From Tamarix chinensis (taxonomy: Eukaryota > Streptophyta > Magnoliopsida > Caryophyllales > Tamaricaceae), in contig CM060180.1 of the NCBI GenBank assembly GCA_030549775.1, positions 84,829,172 to 84,893,171 of the forward strand: 64,000 nt of DNA, given 5' to 3'. The stretch's first letter is position 1. Each line of letters begins with the position of its first letter. Below, one piece after another: positions 9,612-21,054 of the stretch. The notes beneath the pieces were generated by a model. The model searched no databases. It was not told the DNA's origin and saw only the letters and a list, made by a program, of their open reading frames with translations. The translations under genes were made by a program, and so were the position numbers.

Positions 9612-12305
9612 TTAGAGCTAGTAATTGAGGCCCTAAACCGTATGGCACTTGTAGAAATAAAAAACTTAAGGCTCCATTGGAGGTGCTTTTGGAGAATGGT
9701 TACATTCGACTAAGGATATTGCCAGGGGGAATGCCAATTTTGTTTATAAAGAAGATGGATGAGAGGTTGAGGTTGTGCATCAACTATCGAGGGATGAACT
9801 ATGTAACAGTCAAGAATCATTACCCATTGGAAAGGATTGATGACTTGTTTGATTAGCTCAAGGGAGAAAAGGTGTTCTCCAAGATTAATCTTCCATTAGG
9901 CTACCATCAATTGAGGATAGTAAAATTAGACATCCTTAAGGATACCTTCTAAAGAATTTATGGTCATTATGAGTTTACAGTAATGCCTTTCGGTCATACT
10001 AATGTGCTAGCAGATTTCATGTCCTTTACGAACTAGATATTTCATCCATTATTAGGTAAATTTGTCATAGTGTTCATCAATAACATGCTCATTTATTCTA
10101 GTAATCAAGAGATGTATGAGCAGCATTTGAGGCATAATTTGGCCTTACTAAGGTCACACAAGTTGTATGTGAAGCTATCAAAGTGCTAGTTTTGGTTAGG
10201 CTAAGTGGCCTTCCTTGGAGATTTAATATCTAAGGATGGAGTAGAAGTGGATCCTATTAAGATTCAAGCTATTTTTAAGTGTCCCACACCCAATTTTGTT
10301 AAGGAGGCGTGCAAATATCTAGGATTATCCTATTACTATTATTGATTTGTGGTAGTATTCTCCAAGATAGCATGACTATTAACTCACCTACAAGAGATAG
10401 CTACAAATTTTCACTAGGATGAGAACTATAGTAAAGGCTTTGAGGAGTTGAAGAGGCATTTGACTTCAGACCTAGTGTTCACATTGCCAAGAAAGTATGT
10501 TGGTTTTGAGGTGTGTTGCGAATGTTTTAAGGATGGTTTGGAGGTATTATCTCTATGGATTTTAGTACAAGTTCTACACTGACCATAAGAGCCTCAAGTA
10601 CATCTTCACCTAATGGGAGTTGAATCTATGACAATGCTGATTATTGGAGCTGGTCAAGGATTATAACTTGGAATTAACCTACCATGGGTAAGGGTAATGT
10701 TGTGAAAGGTGCTTTTAGGTGAAAGACTACATATTCTTTAGGCACGATCATGTTATCAGATCATTTGTGTAGAGAGATCCAAAATTTGGAAATCAAACCT
10801 ATCACTATTGGTAGTCTAGAGGCAAGAATGAGTGCACTCACCATTATACCTTCAATGTTCAAGGTGATCCAAGCTAATCAACTTAGTGATGTTAAATTTG
10901 AGAGGATCTGGGCTAATATTGTAGAAGGTAAAGCTAAAGGATTCCTTATCTAAGGGTATGGTAGTATTCGTTACTGTAGTAGATGGTGTGTACAACAAGG
11001 GTATGTTGAGCTTAAGAAGAGGATCTTTGTGGAAGGACATTGTAATACTTATTTTGTCCACCAAGGAGGTGAAAAGCTATGTAAGGATTTAAAGAAGATA
11101 TGTTGGTAGCCTTGCATGAAGTAGGAAGTGGAAATATTCTTTGCCTTACGTTTGACTTGTCTGAATATGAAGATCGAGCACAAGAGATAAGTAGGGTTAA
11201 TGCAACCACTGGAATTTCCTGAGTGGAAGTGGGACATCATATCTATAGACTTTGTCGTTGGTTTTTGGAGTACCCATAGTAGATTTTATTCCATATAGGT
11301 TGTTATGGACTGTCTGATTAAGTTATTCATGTTTATATCAATGAAGGTAACATGGAATATCGAGCAGATAGCCAGCACTAATAGGAAGCACATGATGAGA
11401 ATAAATAGAGTCCCTAAGGACATTGTGTCCGATGAATATTTTAGCTTCTTTTCACATTTATGGTAGAAGTTGCAAGCTAACTTTGGTACTCAACTAAATA
11501 TTACTATAACTTTTCACCCAGATACGAATGGTTAGAAAAAGAGGACAATTCAGACATTGGAAGATATACTTTGGACATTTATGCTCGACTTTAGGGGAAA
11601 TTGGGAAGATCCTTTAGAATTGATCAAATTCTCCTACAACAACACCTACCATGATAGCATCAAGATAGCACCTTTTCAAGTCTTATACAGGATAAAATAT
11701 CGTAGTCCTTCATATTAGAGCAACATCAGCTAGACTCTGATGTTGGGACCCAAGATGATTGAGGAGATGATGAGGGACATTTGTTTGATTCATGATTGGA
11801 TGAGAGTAGTCAAGGACTAGCTGAAGAGCTATGTAGATTTGAGAAAAAGGATAGATGGTTATGAAGTGGGCAATAGAGTCCTTTTAGTGGTCTCACCCAC
11901 TAAAGGAGTCATAAGGTTTGGTAGGAAGTGTAAGCTTAGTGAGAGATACATTGGGCCATATGTGAATCTAGAGCATGTTGATGAATTAACTTATCGGTTA
12001 GCTCTACCTATGGACTTTTCACATGTGCACATTATCTTTGATATATCTTAGCTAAGGAAGTACATGGGGCATCCTTTTCATGTTATCCATCTAGAGTCGC
12101 TCAAGCTCGATGAATCCTTAAATTATGAAGAGTAACTAGTAAGCACCTTTGATATAAATACAATAGAGTCACATACTAAAACTGTCCCATTAGTAATGGT
12201 TCTTTTATCACAACATAACACAAAGAAGGCTGCTCAGGAGGTTGACGAGGAAAATCAAGCCAAGTACCTAGAGTTATTTTCTTCGCACGTTAGCATAGTG
12301 TAAAC
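9612..12305 (+). pseudogene. Del-A: Ty3/gypsy chromovirus pol relic (RT, RNase H, integrase, chromodomain-like tail)
   Basis: Order by translated fragments: RT from RMALVE at about 9640 through [31 protein letters not shown] and FVIVFINNMLIYS; RNase H about 10460-10700; integrase zinc region near 11090 (WW, H-R) and core from EFPEWKWDIISIDFVVGF; then NYGYEVG..V.LVVSPTKGV, KLSERYIGPY, and a tail resembling the chromodomain of Tekay/Del elements (VPLVMVL about 12186-12210). Catalytic damage: the RT pair normally DD reads NN (10079-10084) and the integrase Glu position reads Lys in KKRTIQTLED near 11535. Many stops. The 5' part is absent because CACTA-1 abuts it. Confidence 0.82.
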
Positions 12306-12414
12306 ATTTTTCTTTAAAAGGGTAGTACCCTTTTTTCTTGAATGTGAATGTGATGTGTGCTTTACCATATGTTTAATTATGTGGATGGAATGTTTATAGG
12401 CTTTGGGGGTGAAA

Positions 12415-12431
12415 CTTCTATAAGGAGGTAG
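12415..12431 (+). other. Polypurine tract of Del-A
   Basis: Purine-rich AAGGAGGTAG immediately before the LTR start TGTTGCAATACCCC; primes plus-strand synthesis in this class. Its counterpart in Del-C is CTTTAAAGGGGTAG (minus strand) beside 62312. Confidence 0.6.
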
Positions 12432-15400
12432 TGTTGCAATACCCCATATTTTTATGAGATTATTGAATGATAATTATTCTAATTTTGGACATTTGATTTG
12501 TATTTAAAATTATGATTTGGTTTAAGGTAAAGTTTGATTTGGAATACGGTTGGAAAAATAGTTTAATTAGTTTTTTGGATCAACTAACCAACTCATTCCC
12601 TAAACTGATCAATTGGTTTATTGTTTCTATAAAATAAATTTTCTTAACTATACCTATTAACTAGTTGGAGAACGAATCGACTAGTTTATAGAGCAGTTGA
12701 TTGTGATAACATACCGCTCAACTAGTTTGTTGATCCTGGCATACTTTTGAAACTTAATTTTTTGAGAAAATTACTTATAGTAAAATAGAACCTTGTTAGC
12801 CCTTACAAAATTACTTCATGAGATGTATAACATTTTTCATGATATATTTAGCCTAAAATAATACAATAGATCAATCTAGAGGTCGATTGGGACAGTTGAG
12901 GGGAATATATGACCTCCTCATCTTTTTCCACATCTCTTCTTTGCAATTTTTTGAGATCAATGCTTCAATCTCAGATATGATTCTTATCAATTGAAATATT
13001 CCTTCTACAATAACCTTCCATTACCCTCTTATGGATATCAATTTTGTCTTAATTAACCTGCAATCTCAAGAAAACTATTTAAGCTTAAGAGAATATATCA
13101 GCATATCTTGATGAAATGTGTCTATTTAGATTGAATTCAAATTTTAAGTAGTAAGGTTTTCATAATTTTCCTAAACCCTTTGTGATTATGTTTATCGGTT
13201 AGCTATAAATAGTCCCAATCACCCATCTAGTTCACTTTTCTTTCAACAATCAAAAATCCCCAACTCTCTATATTCACCATCATCGTTTTTGCACTCCGAA
13301 CCTTGTAGTCAATTTCTTTTACTCTTTTAATCCTTTCTCTAGCTCTCTCTTATTTTAATTATTAAGTGAATAAGAGTTAGATTCAAGAAAAAGATTTAGT
13401 AGTTTAGCTCAACATTCCCTATTTCTACTTTAAGTGTGGTACTTTCCTTTTTCCTTTCTATTTCAAGTTTGAATTTATTAAAGTTATATACACAATTTTT
13501 ATTTTAAGATAATTTTATTAAGGTTTTAGAAGTTAAAATTTTCACATACAGAAATTTTTGATTGAAGATAGTTTTATATGCATTAAGTAAGTGATTCTTG
13601 CTTCTAAAATATATTACGAGTATTCCTACATGATATGAGATCATTAAAGTTAATCTTATATGTTGGCATTAATGTATGTAGCATGTAGACTTCATTTGGA
13701 TAGGTAGATTGTATATTTTGGGTAGAAAGCATGAAACTTAGGAACGATGAGTGGTGACCTTTAAATGTTGAAATATGCAATTTAATTCGATTAATAATGT
13801 GTTATACTGTGTTAATACACGTTCCAATGTTTTTTAATAATGATTTAAAAGCATGATTTGCATGAAACTCATGGATTAATGAGGTTTGGTCAAACCGATC
13901 GTCTAGTTCTTAGCACAGTCAACTAGTTGACCCAACACATCAAATTGTAAGTCTGCATAAACCTTAGTCTTGCTCTCTATTTAAAACCATTGATTTGTTC
14001 TGTAGAACCGATCAACTTTAAATAGTTGACTTCTTTACCTAAACTAATCATCTGATTTTAGGAAAAGTAGGGTTTGTTTGAGTCAAACTAATCTACTAGT
14101 CGACCCAAACATATCAACTAGTTGAGCTAGATTCATCGACTGGTTTCTATGATTCATTTCCTTTTAGTTTTATTATGCTTTAATGCTATGCATGCGACTA
14201 TTCTTTACTTATTGGGAAGATACAATACAAATTTTATCATGGATTAGTAACCTGATGAAAGGTTTAAATAGATCATAATGTATGATTTATTTTATGAGTA
14301 TTATATAGGTAAATGGTATACCACTTATGACATGTGATGGTTTCGAGAAAAGAGTAATGAAGCACATCTTAGGCTTGAATAAAATAATATGATGGGCATG
14401 ATTGATATTAGGTAAGGATAAATGGAAACTTACATGATTGGGAAATAGAAAGGATTAATATGGAATAAATATGTTAATGCCTTGCTTATTCATGTATGGG
14501 CCTTGTGTGACACTCATCCTTATGAATAATGTTCTTATCCTATAAGTAAAACATAATCAAGTTATGTATAGGACTAGGTTACCTGATCCTTAATTAGCTA
14601 TTGGGGGTTAGTTTGCCTTTAGCCATTTATTGGTGTCTTCAGGTAATATCCTTAATGGTATAGGTGCTTTACCTACTTTAGAAGCTAATGATTTATTAGG
14701 AGGTATTGATGTTAATGTGTATAATTACTTAGGTAATGAACTTTGGCCTACTTTTATGTCCATATTAGTTGGCTTCGGCCTGGAGTTATGGCCATTTTGG
14801 TGATTGAATTCATCTTGGATTTATGTCTGCTTTGGTAGTTAGCTTCGTCCTGGAATTTTTTTCCCTTATTTAGAGAGGCTTCTATGGTATGTATGACCAT
14901 GGGGTGGTGCATTGTCTATCGCTCAATTATAAAAATTGGGAGTAAAAGTAATCATATGATGTAATTTTGATGATAAGTAAATGGATGATAAAACCTCATT
15001 AATGAATAAGTGGAAGGATAAATAATTAGATATTGATGGTGATAGTTGTTTGAATGACAAAAATGGATAAAAGCTTGTTCATACATTTGGATAATGGATT
15101 AAATGACTAATTGGTTATAGATTGAAATGCTTGACTAGTTGTTTTCTTACCTCAATATATGGATAAGGAAATGGTATAATCTAATCAATTGAGTAATTAA
15201 AAAATAAACCCTAGTGGTTGCTTTGATTGTTATATTTAGCTCCTGTATGAACACCTATATGATTATAATATGTAAACAAGTATGATATATTATATCTTGT
15301 CTGAGTTATGCATGATAGTATGTTCTGATGTATTCCTACTATTAAGTACATGGCATTAGCATGGCACACATTAAATATGATATTCATGTTGTGATAGATT

Positions 15401-15935
15401 TTATGTTACAAACTTGTGTTTTCGTTGAGGAAACAACTTGACTTACTTAGTACATAGTGTACTAATGTACTAGTTTTCTCGTTTACCTACTCATTCCCAC
15501 AAGAAAAAGGCCGTGTCTAGGATAATGGGGAGGACCAATAGTGGTCCTACCTCAGCTTGAGTTCAGGGCGTAAAAGCATGAAAACAAGAAGGTTTTTGAG
15601 CGTCCCATAATGAACCTAGGTTTTTAGGGTCACGCCCTTATTTTCTTTTTTAATGTAGCCCCATACTCTTAACTATTTATATAAATTATATTCATATATT
15701 GGTTTCGTAAAAATTGATGAGGTCCTTGATTGTAAACATTCTTTGAAATGTTTTTTGTAATTTATGTTTATGTACTCTAATCTACATCAGTTGGTTGGTT
15801 TTAACCTTGTATCTTATATGGGTAGGTGATAGACGTCTCATTTTTTTAGGTATGGGGGTAGCGCCCTATTTTTTCCAAGTGCATTTTTAGCTTTCGTATT
15901 GCTTTAATTCAGTAGTGAAAAATGTAGTTGTTACA
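12432..15935 (+). repeat. Del-A 3' LTR, about 3.5 kb
   Basis: Begins TGTTGCAATACCCC after the polypurine tract and ends GTAGTTGTTACA at 15935, with TG/CA ends. It is the inverse of the Del-C LTR (58861-62311): shared blocks include the CTACTCATTCCCACAAG region at 15484-15505 and the GGCTTCGGCCTGGA region near 14771. It carries two clusters of ACTAGTTGA-like motifs (12560-12740 and 13880-14150). No gene inside. LTRs of this length fit the Tekay/Del lineage. Confidence 0.8.
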
Positions 15936-15947
15936 GATCATGGGGTT

Positions 15948-16070
15948 ATATAGGTAGCCACACTTTTCTAAGTAGCACATCAAGGTAGCTAAAGTAATAT
16001 CTACATGGATAACTAACATGCTAAATTGTAAAATAACATTGTACTAACCTATATAAAACATGAATTGAGC
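15948..16070 (+). repeat. Probable 5' LTR start of gypsy-F
   Basis: GGTTATATAGGT, CCACACTTTTCTAAGTAG and GGTAGCTAAAGTAATAT recur, in the same orientation, at 24893-24990 with about 75-80% match by eye. This looks like the start of a pair of LTRs flanking 16-25 kb. Beyond 16070 the similarity fades, so the LTR end is not set. Confidence 0.45.
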
Positions 16071-16555
16071 TAAACCTTATTACAAAAAAATGTAGCTAAT
16101 TTATACATTGAAATAATTAACAAGGACCCGAATTTACGTAAAAAAATAATAACTAGGTCTCCTTAATTTGGTAGTTTGACTTCCATACATAATAACTTCC
16201 TTTGTCTTATAATAACTTTTAACACATGGCATCTTAGATAAGTTGACATCTTGAAGTGCATGAATCTTATGTGATGGTGTTTTAAGGACACTTGAGTCTT
16301 ATCTTTATCTTCTCATCAACCTTTTCAAAACCAAACACAAAATATTTCTCACTGATGTCCATTAAAAACCAAACTCATTTTTCTCTTCCATAATCTATTC
16401 TTATTCTCATCTTAAAATTCTTATTCTTTAATGGGATACCTTTGAAAGGATAGAGCTATTGAGTCTTTTCAAAATTACATGAGAAGAGTACTTGATATCT
16501 TTCAAATATTATCTACAAATGTGAACCCAAAATGCACCTCGAATAACACCCCCAT
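16071..16555. other. Non-coding, probable LTR/leader of gypsy-F
   Basis: AT-rich, no frame or domain seen. It lies between the LTR-like start and the gag relic. I could not find a primer binding site. Confidence 0.4.
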
Positions 16556-19500
16556 TTTGTAAGCCACATGAGGGTTTCAAACTTGTTGGTAGTGAGGATC
16601 TCAACGATTCATCCTCAAATGATTCCTCTATGGAGTCAAGGAGAAGGAATAATAGAAAAGAAGAGAACTTTCATGATGTTAGGGCCGAGGTTGCATAGTT
16701 TTAAGGCAACCACAATGCCGAATATTTTCTAGAATGGGAGTCGAGGTGTAGTAGGTTGTTTGAGGCTAACGGCTATTATGAAACCAAAGCCTTTAAGGAC
16801 AGAGTTCTTATGCTCAAAGGCCATGATTCCTATGGTGGGAGAGTGTAGTTCATAAGAGGGAAAAGGAAAAATAAAAGGTTAGGTCTTATGTGAAAATGAA
16901 GATGTAGATGAGAGAGAGATTCCTTCATTCTTCTTTTACTCAATATTTGTGTAATAGAATTTCCTCTTTCAAATAAGGCTCATTAAGTGTAGAGGATTAC
17001 ATTAGAGATTTTGAAAAATTTACTATGAGACTCAGTTTGGATGAGCTAAAAGAATATACCATGTCTAATTTTCTTGCTGGTCTTAGGTAAGACATAGCTA
17101 GGAAAGTGGATTACATAGATATTATACCTTGCATAAGCTTTTTCATCTAGGTAGAAAAGAAAAGAAAAGAAAAAAAGAATAGAGCCATGAGATTTGGTGG
17201 TTGAAACGAGGGTGCTATCACATTAAGGGATGTCCCTCCACCATTCCAATTACTCTTTGTACCTTTGAAGAAAGATGTGAGAAGTAAAGGTGTGGTAGTT
17301 ATAAATAAGCCTAAGAGTGTTAGGTGTTTATAGTTTCAAGTTTTCGCACTATCAAAATGAGTGCCCTGAAAAAATAGTGTTCATCATGGTATATTTGGTG
17401 GAAGCTAACTAAGAGGAGGAAAGTGAAGAGGAGGAAGAAGTCTCAACCATGAATGGAGTTGAAGATTTTGAATAACCTAAAATAGGAGAATCTTTGACAT
17501 TTGGAAGGGTGTTGCATACTATAGAAGCTAAATTGGATGATTCAAAAAGAGAAAATATTTTTTATACCAAGTGCGCCGTACTTATAAAAATATGTTCCCT
17601 TACTGTCGATGGAGGAATTTGTGTTAATTTTGCATATTGCACCTTAGTAGAGAATCTCGGTCTTCCTAGTACAAAACGTGACAAACCATATAATCTATAA
17701 TGTCTTATTGATGGTAACATGGTGGAGGTGACAAAGGAAGTGAAATCGCCATTCTCCACTAGGAAGACCTATCATGATAAAGTGGTGTGCAATTCAGCTC
17801 CAATGGGTCTTTTCATTTGCAATTGGGGAGACCTTGTTAATTTCATAGAAGTGTCATGTATGATGGAAGAAATAATGCTTATTACTTAAAATTCTCCTAT
17901 AAGAAAAATTTTGTCACACCTTTAGTTACTCTGCTTGTTCATGTTGACATGAGTTGTAAAGAGTCTTTACTCATAAGTAAAAATTTTCTAAATAAGGCCT
18001 TAGCAAGACAAAAAGTAATCTAATTTTTGTTGTTTTTAAAATATAATTGAGGAAAGGGTTTGTAATGAGCCACAGGTTAGGAAACTGTTGGAGGAGTTTG
18101 ATGATGTATTCCCTAATGATCTACGTTATGTATTACTCCACATTAGAGGTATAAAACACCATATATACTTTATATTCGATACTATACTCTCTAATATGGC
18201 GACCTATAGGTGTAACCCTAAGGAAGCCTTAGACTTGCAAAGGTAAGTAGATGAATTATTGTCTAAGGGTTTAATAAGGGAGTCCCTTAGCCCTTGTGTT
18301 GTGCGTGCCTTTTTTGTTCCAAAGAAAGATTCCACCATAAGAATGTATGTTGATAGCAGAGCTATCAACAACTTAACTACCAAGTATAGATATCCTACAA
18401 CTAAACTGATTGATATTATTGATTGTTTGAATGGTACATGCTTGTTTTACTAAATCAATCTAAGGAGTGGCTACTACCAAATAAGAATGAAAGATGGTTA
18501 TCCCCTTTGTTTTTTCAAATGCTCCTAGTACCATCATGAGACTTTAGAATAAGGTACTTAGGCCATTAATTAGTAAATTTGCTATAGTTTACTTTGATGA
18601 TATCCTTGTGTGTAGATCCAGTAAGGAATAACATGTAAAGTATGTCAAAATTGTATTCTAGCACTAATAGGTCACAAGTTATATACATAGGGTTTCTAGG
18701 TTGTGTGGTGTTTAAAGATTAAATATCCATGGACGAGCCCAAGGTGGAGGTAATCAAGATATGGCTCATATCTATAAGTATAACACAAGTGAGATCTTTT
18801 TATGGTCTAGATTCATTTAAAAGGATGTTCATTAGGGGATTTAGTTCCCTATTGGAACCTATAACATAATGCATGAATAAGGGTGAGTTCAAGTGGACCA
18901 TGGTGGCCCAAGATGCCTTTGTGTTTCTTAAAGGAAAATTAAGTGAGGCACCTGTACTAACATTACCTAACTTTAAGAAATTGTTTGAGGTTGAGTGTCA
19001 TTCTAGTGGAGTGGCCATTAGAGATATTTTACTATCGGAAGGAAATCGAATTACCTTCTTTATTGAAAATTTCAATGGCTATAGGGTGAATTATAATAGT
19101 TATGATAAAGAGTTATATGCTTTGTGAGAGTTCTTAATCATTGGTAATAGTACTTGACACCACAACAATTTATTCTCCACACAAATCATGAGTCGTTAAA
19201 GTACATCAATGGCCAACACAAGCTTAATCTAAGGCATGGAAGATGGGAAGAATATTTATAATCTTTTTCTTTTGTAGCCAGATGAAAAATTGGTAAAATG
19301 AATGTAGTAGAAAATGTACTATCTAGGAGATATTGTATGCTCTTTTTATCAGAGGATAGAGTATTGGTGTTCGAGTGTATTAGGGAGTTCTACAAGAAAG
19401 ATGAAGACGTTTGATGCTACTTCAAGGATCAAGATAAGAAAAAGGCGTCACTGGTCATTCATGATGGGATCCTCTTCATGAAAACTAAGTTTTTCATACC

Positions 19501-20400
19501 CAAATGTTCCATTATAGAAGTAATGGTGAGAGAAGTGCATAGAGGAGGGCTATCAGGACACTTCAACATCAATAAGACCGTGGACGTACTTAGTGAGAAT
19601 TTTTATTTTCCCAAATTATGGGAGATATATAAAGTTTAATAGCTAGATGTGTCACTTGTAAAAAGTCTAAAGGTCAATTCCACTAAGGACTCTATGTTCC
19701 CATACCTATCCCACACCAACCATGGGATCATGTGAGTATGGAATTCATTGTAGCATTACCGAAGACACAAAGGCAAAATGATGCTATAATAATGGTGGTG
19801 GGTTAGTTATCTAAGATGGATCATTTTATTTCATGTCATAAAAAAGATGATTCCTCTTATATATCCAATCTATTGTATTCAATGTAGTTGGAATATATGG
19901 TATTCCTAAGTCCATTATCTGAAAAAGGGATATTGAATTGTGTAGCTACTTCTAGAAGACATTGGTGGAGGTTAGTTGTTATCAATATCCTATTCAGTAC
20001 TTCCCACCATCTACAAACTAATATACAAACTGAGGTCACCAATAGAATCACCATAATGCTCCTTAGAAGTTTTGTTGACAATTTCTTGAAGGATTGGGAT
20101 ACCAAAATTTACATGCCGAGTTTGCATATATCTAAACGCAAACCTATGCTACATGATGCTCACCCTTTGAAGTAGTAATTCCATCAATATCTTACCTCTT
20201 CCCATTATAGCCCACACAAATTTGAAGCATAATAAAGGGTGACGTAATGAAGAAATATTATGAATAGGTGAGATAAAAATTAAAGAGGGTGAATGAAATG
20301 AACGAGAATAGGTCAAAAAAGCACTAAAAACAATACTTCCATGAATGATGAGATCTAGTTTGAATTCATTTTGTAAGAGAATCCTCAATTAATATCATAA
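16556..20400 (+). pseudogene. Gypsy-F: Ty3/gypsy gag-pol relic (gag, protease, RT, RNase H, integrase)
   Basis: Complete domain order with many frame breaks. Gag about 16690-17160 (AEYFLEWESRCSRLFEAN, GHDSYGG) and an acidic EESEEEEE stretch at 17410-17445. Protease 17494-17880: QRENIF-type motif (RENIFYTKCA), CSLTVDGGICVNFA and STLVENLGLP-like text, with the Asp-Gly pair kept. RT 18060-18640: RESLSPCVVRAFFVPKKDST, VDSRAINNLTTKYRYP, INLRSGYYQIRMKDG, and an intact FDD (18590-18601). RNase H 18720-19140 (FEVECHSSG, YDKELYAL). Integrase 19500-20200 (REVHRGGLSGHF, H-MDFxxxLP region near 19737, then YS-LR-F segment) and tail to about 20400 (DLV-IHFVRE). The class is certain; the lineage within Ty3/gypsy is not assigned. 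Confidence 0.82.
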
Positions 20401-21050
20401 TCTAGCCATTAATGTATCTAAGTTTGAGAGCTAAAAAAATCTTTTATCTTGGAAAAATTAATTGTCTATCAAAACGTAGCTATGTATGCCGTACAAGCTA
20501 TGCAAAACCCTTATCCTTTTCCATCCACAAATCCATTGAAAGAAAGGCACACAAGGACACATTTTTTGTAATCTTCTTTCTCATATTTGAGCCTATATCC
20601 TTTAGTATTTTAACCTTAAATATCCCAAAACATGCAGCCCTATAAACCCCCCTTAGAAGCCACATAATTCAGCCACAAGTCCATTTCATTTGGATGACAA
20701 ATCACTTTCATCACTTAGGAAGAATAATTTGGATTTAAGGAAGAATAAAAGAGGCTAGATAACATTCCTTACTTAATTTTATTAATTAAAGGATTAAAAG
20801 ACGACTCACCTTGTGGGCTGGACATTTTCCTCTCAAGAACTAAGAGCTTTCTTTTTTATTCTCTAGGTGTAAGAGATTGAAGTTCTTTGTGAAATCTTAT
20901 AAGAATTATCCTAAGTGTTTATATCTTAGATGGCTCTTATAAGTATTAATTCAAGGGTTTACAAAGAATCAATTTTTATCATCTCAAAATCTCCCTCATT
21001 TCCTTTAGTTGTTTTTGTTGTTCTATAGTTTTAGAACACCATCATCTACA
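20401..21050. other. Non-coding stretch, probable LTR remnant
   Basis: Contains CCTATAAACCCCCCTTAG (20637-20654), TATA-like and followed by U5-like, CT-rich sequence to about 21000. It lies between the + strand gypsy-F integrase and the minus-strand gypsy-G integrase, so an LTR of gypsy-G is plausible. The short + frame at 20412 has no recognisable domain. Confidence 0.35.
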
Positions 21051-21054
21051 ATGA

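Noticed and set aside
15948..16070. Part of the Del-A LTR
   Set aside because: Del-A LTR ends at GTTACA (15935), and this segment matches 24893, not Del-B or Del-C.
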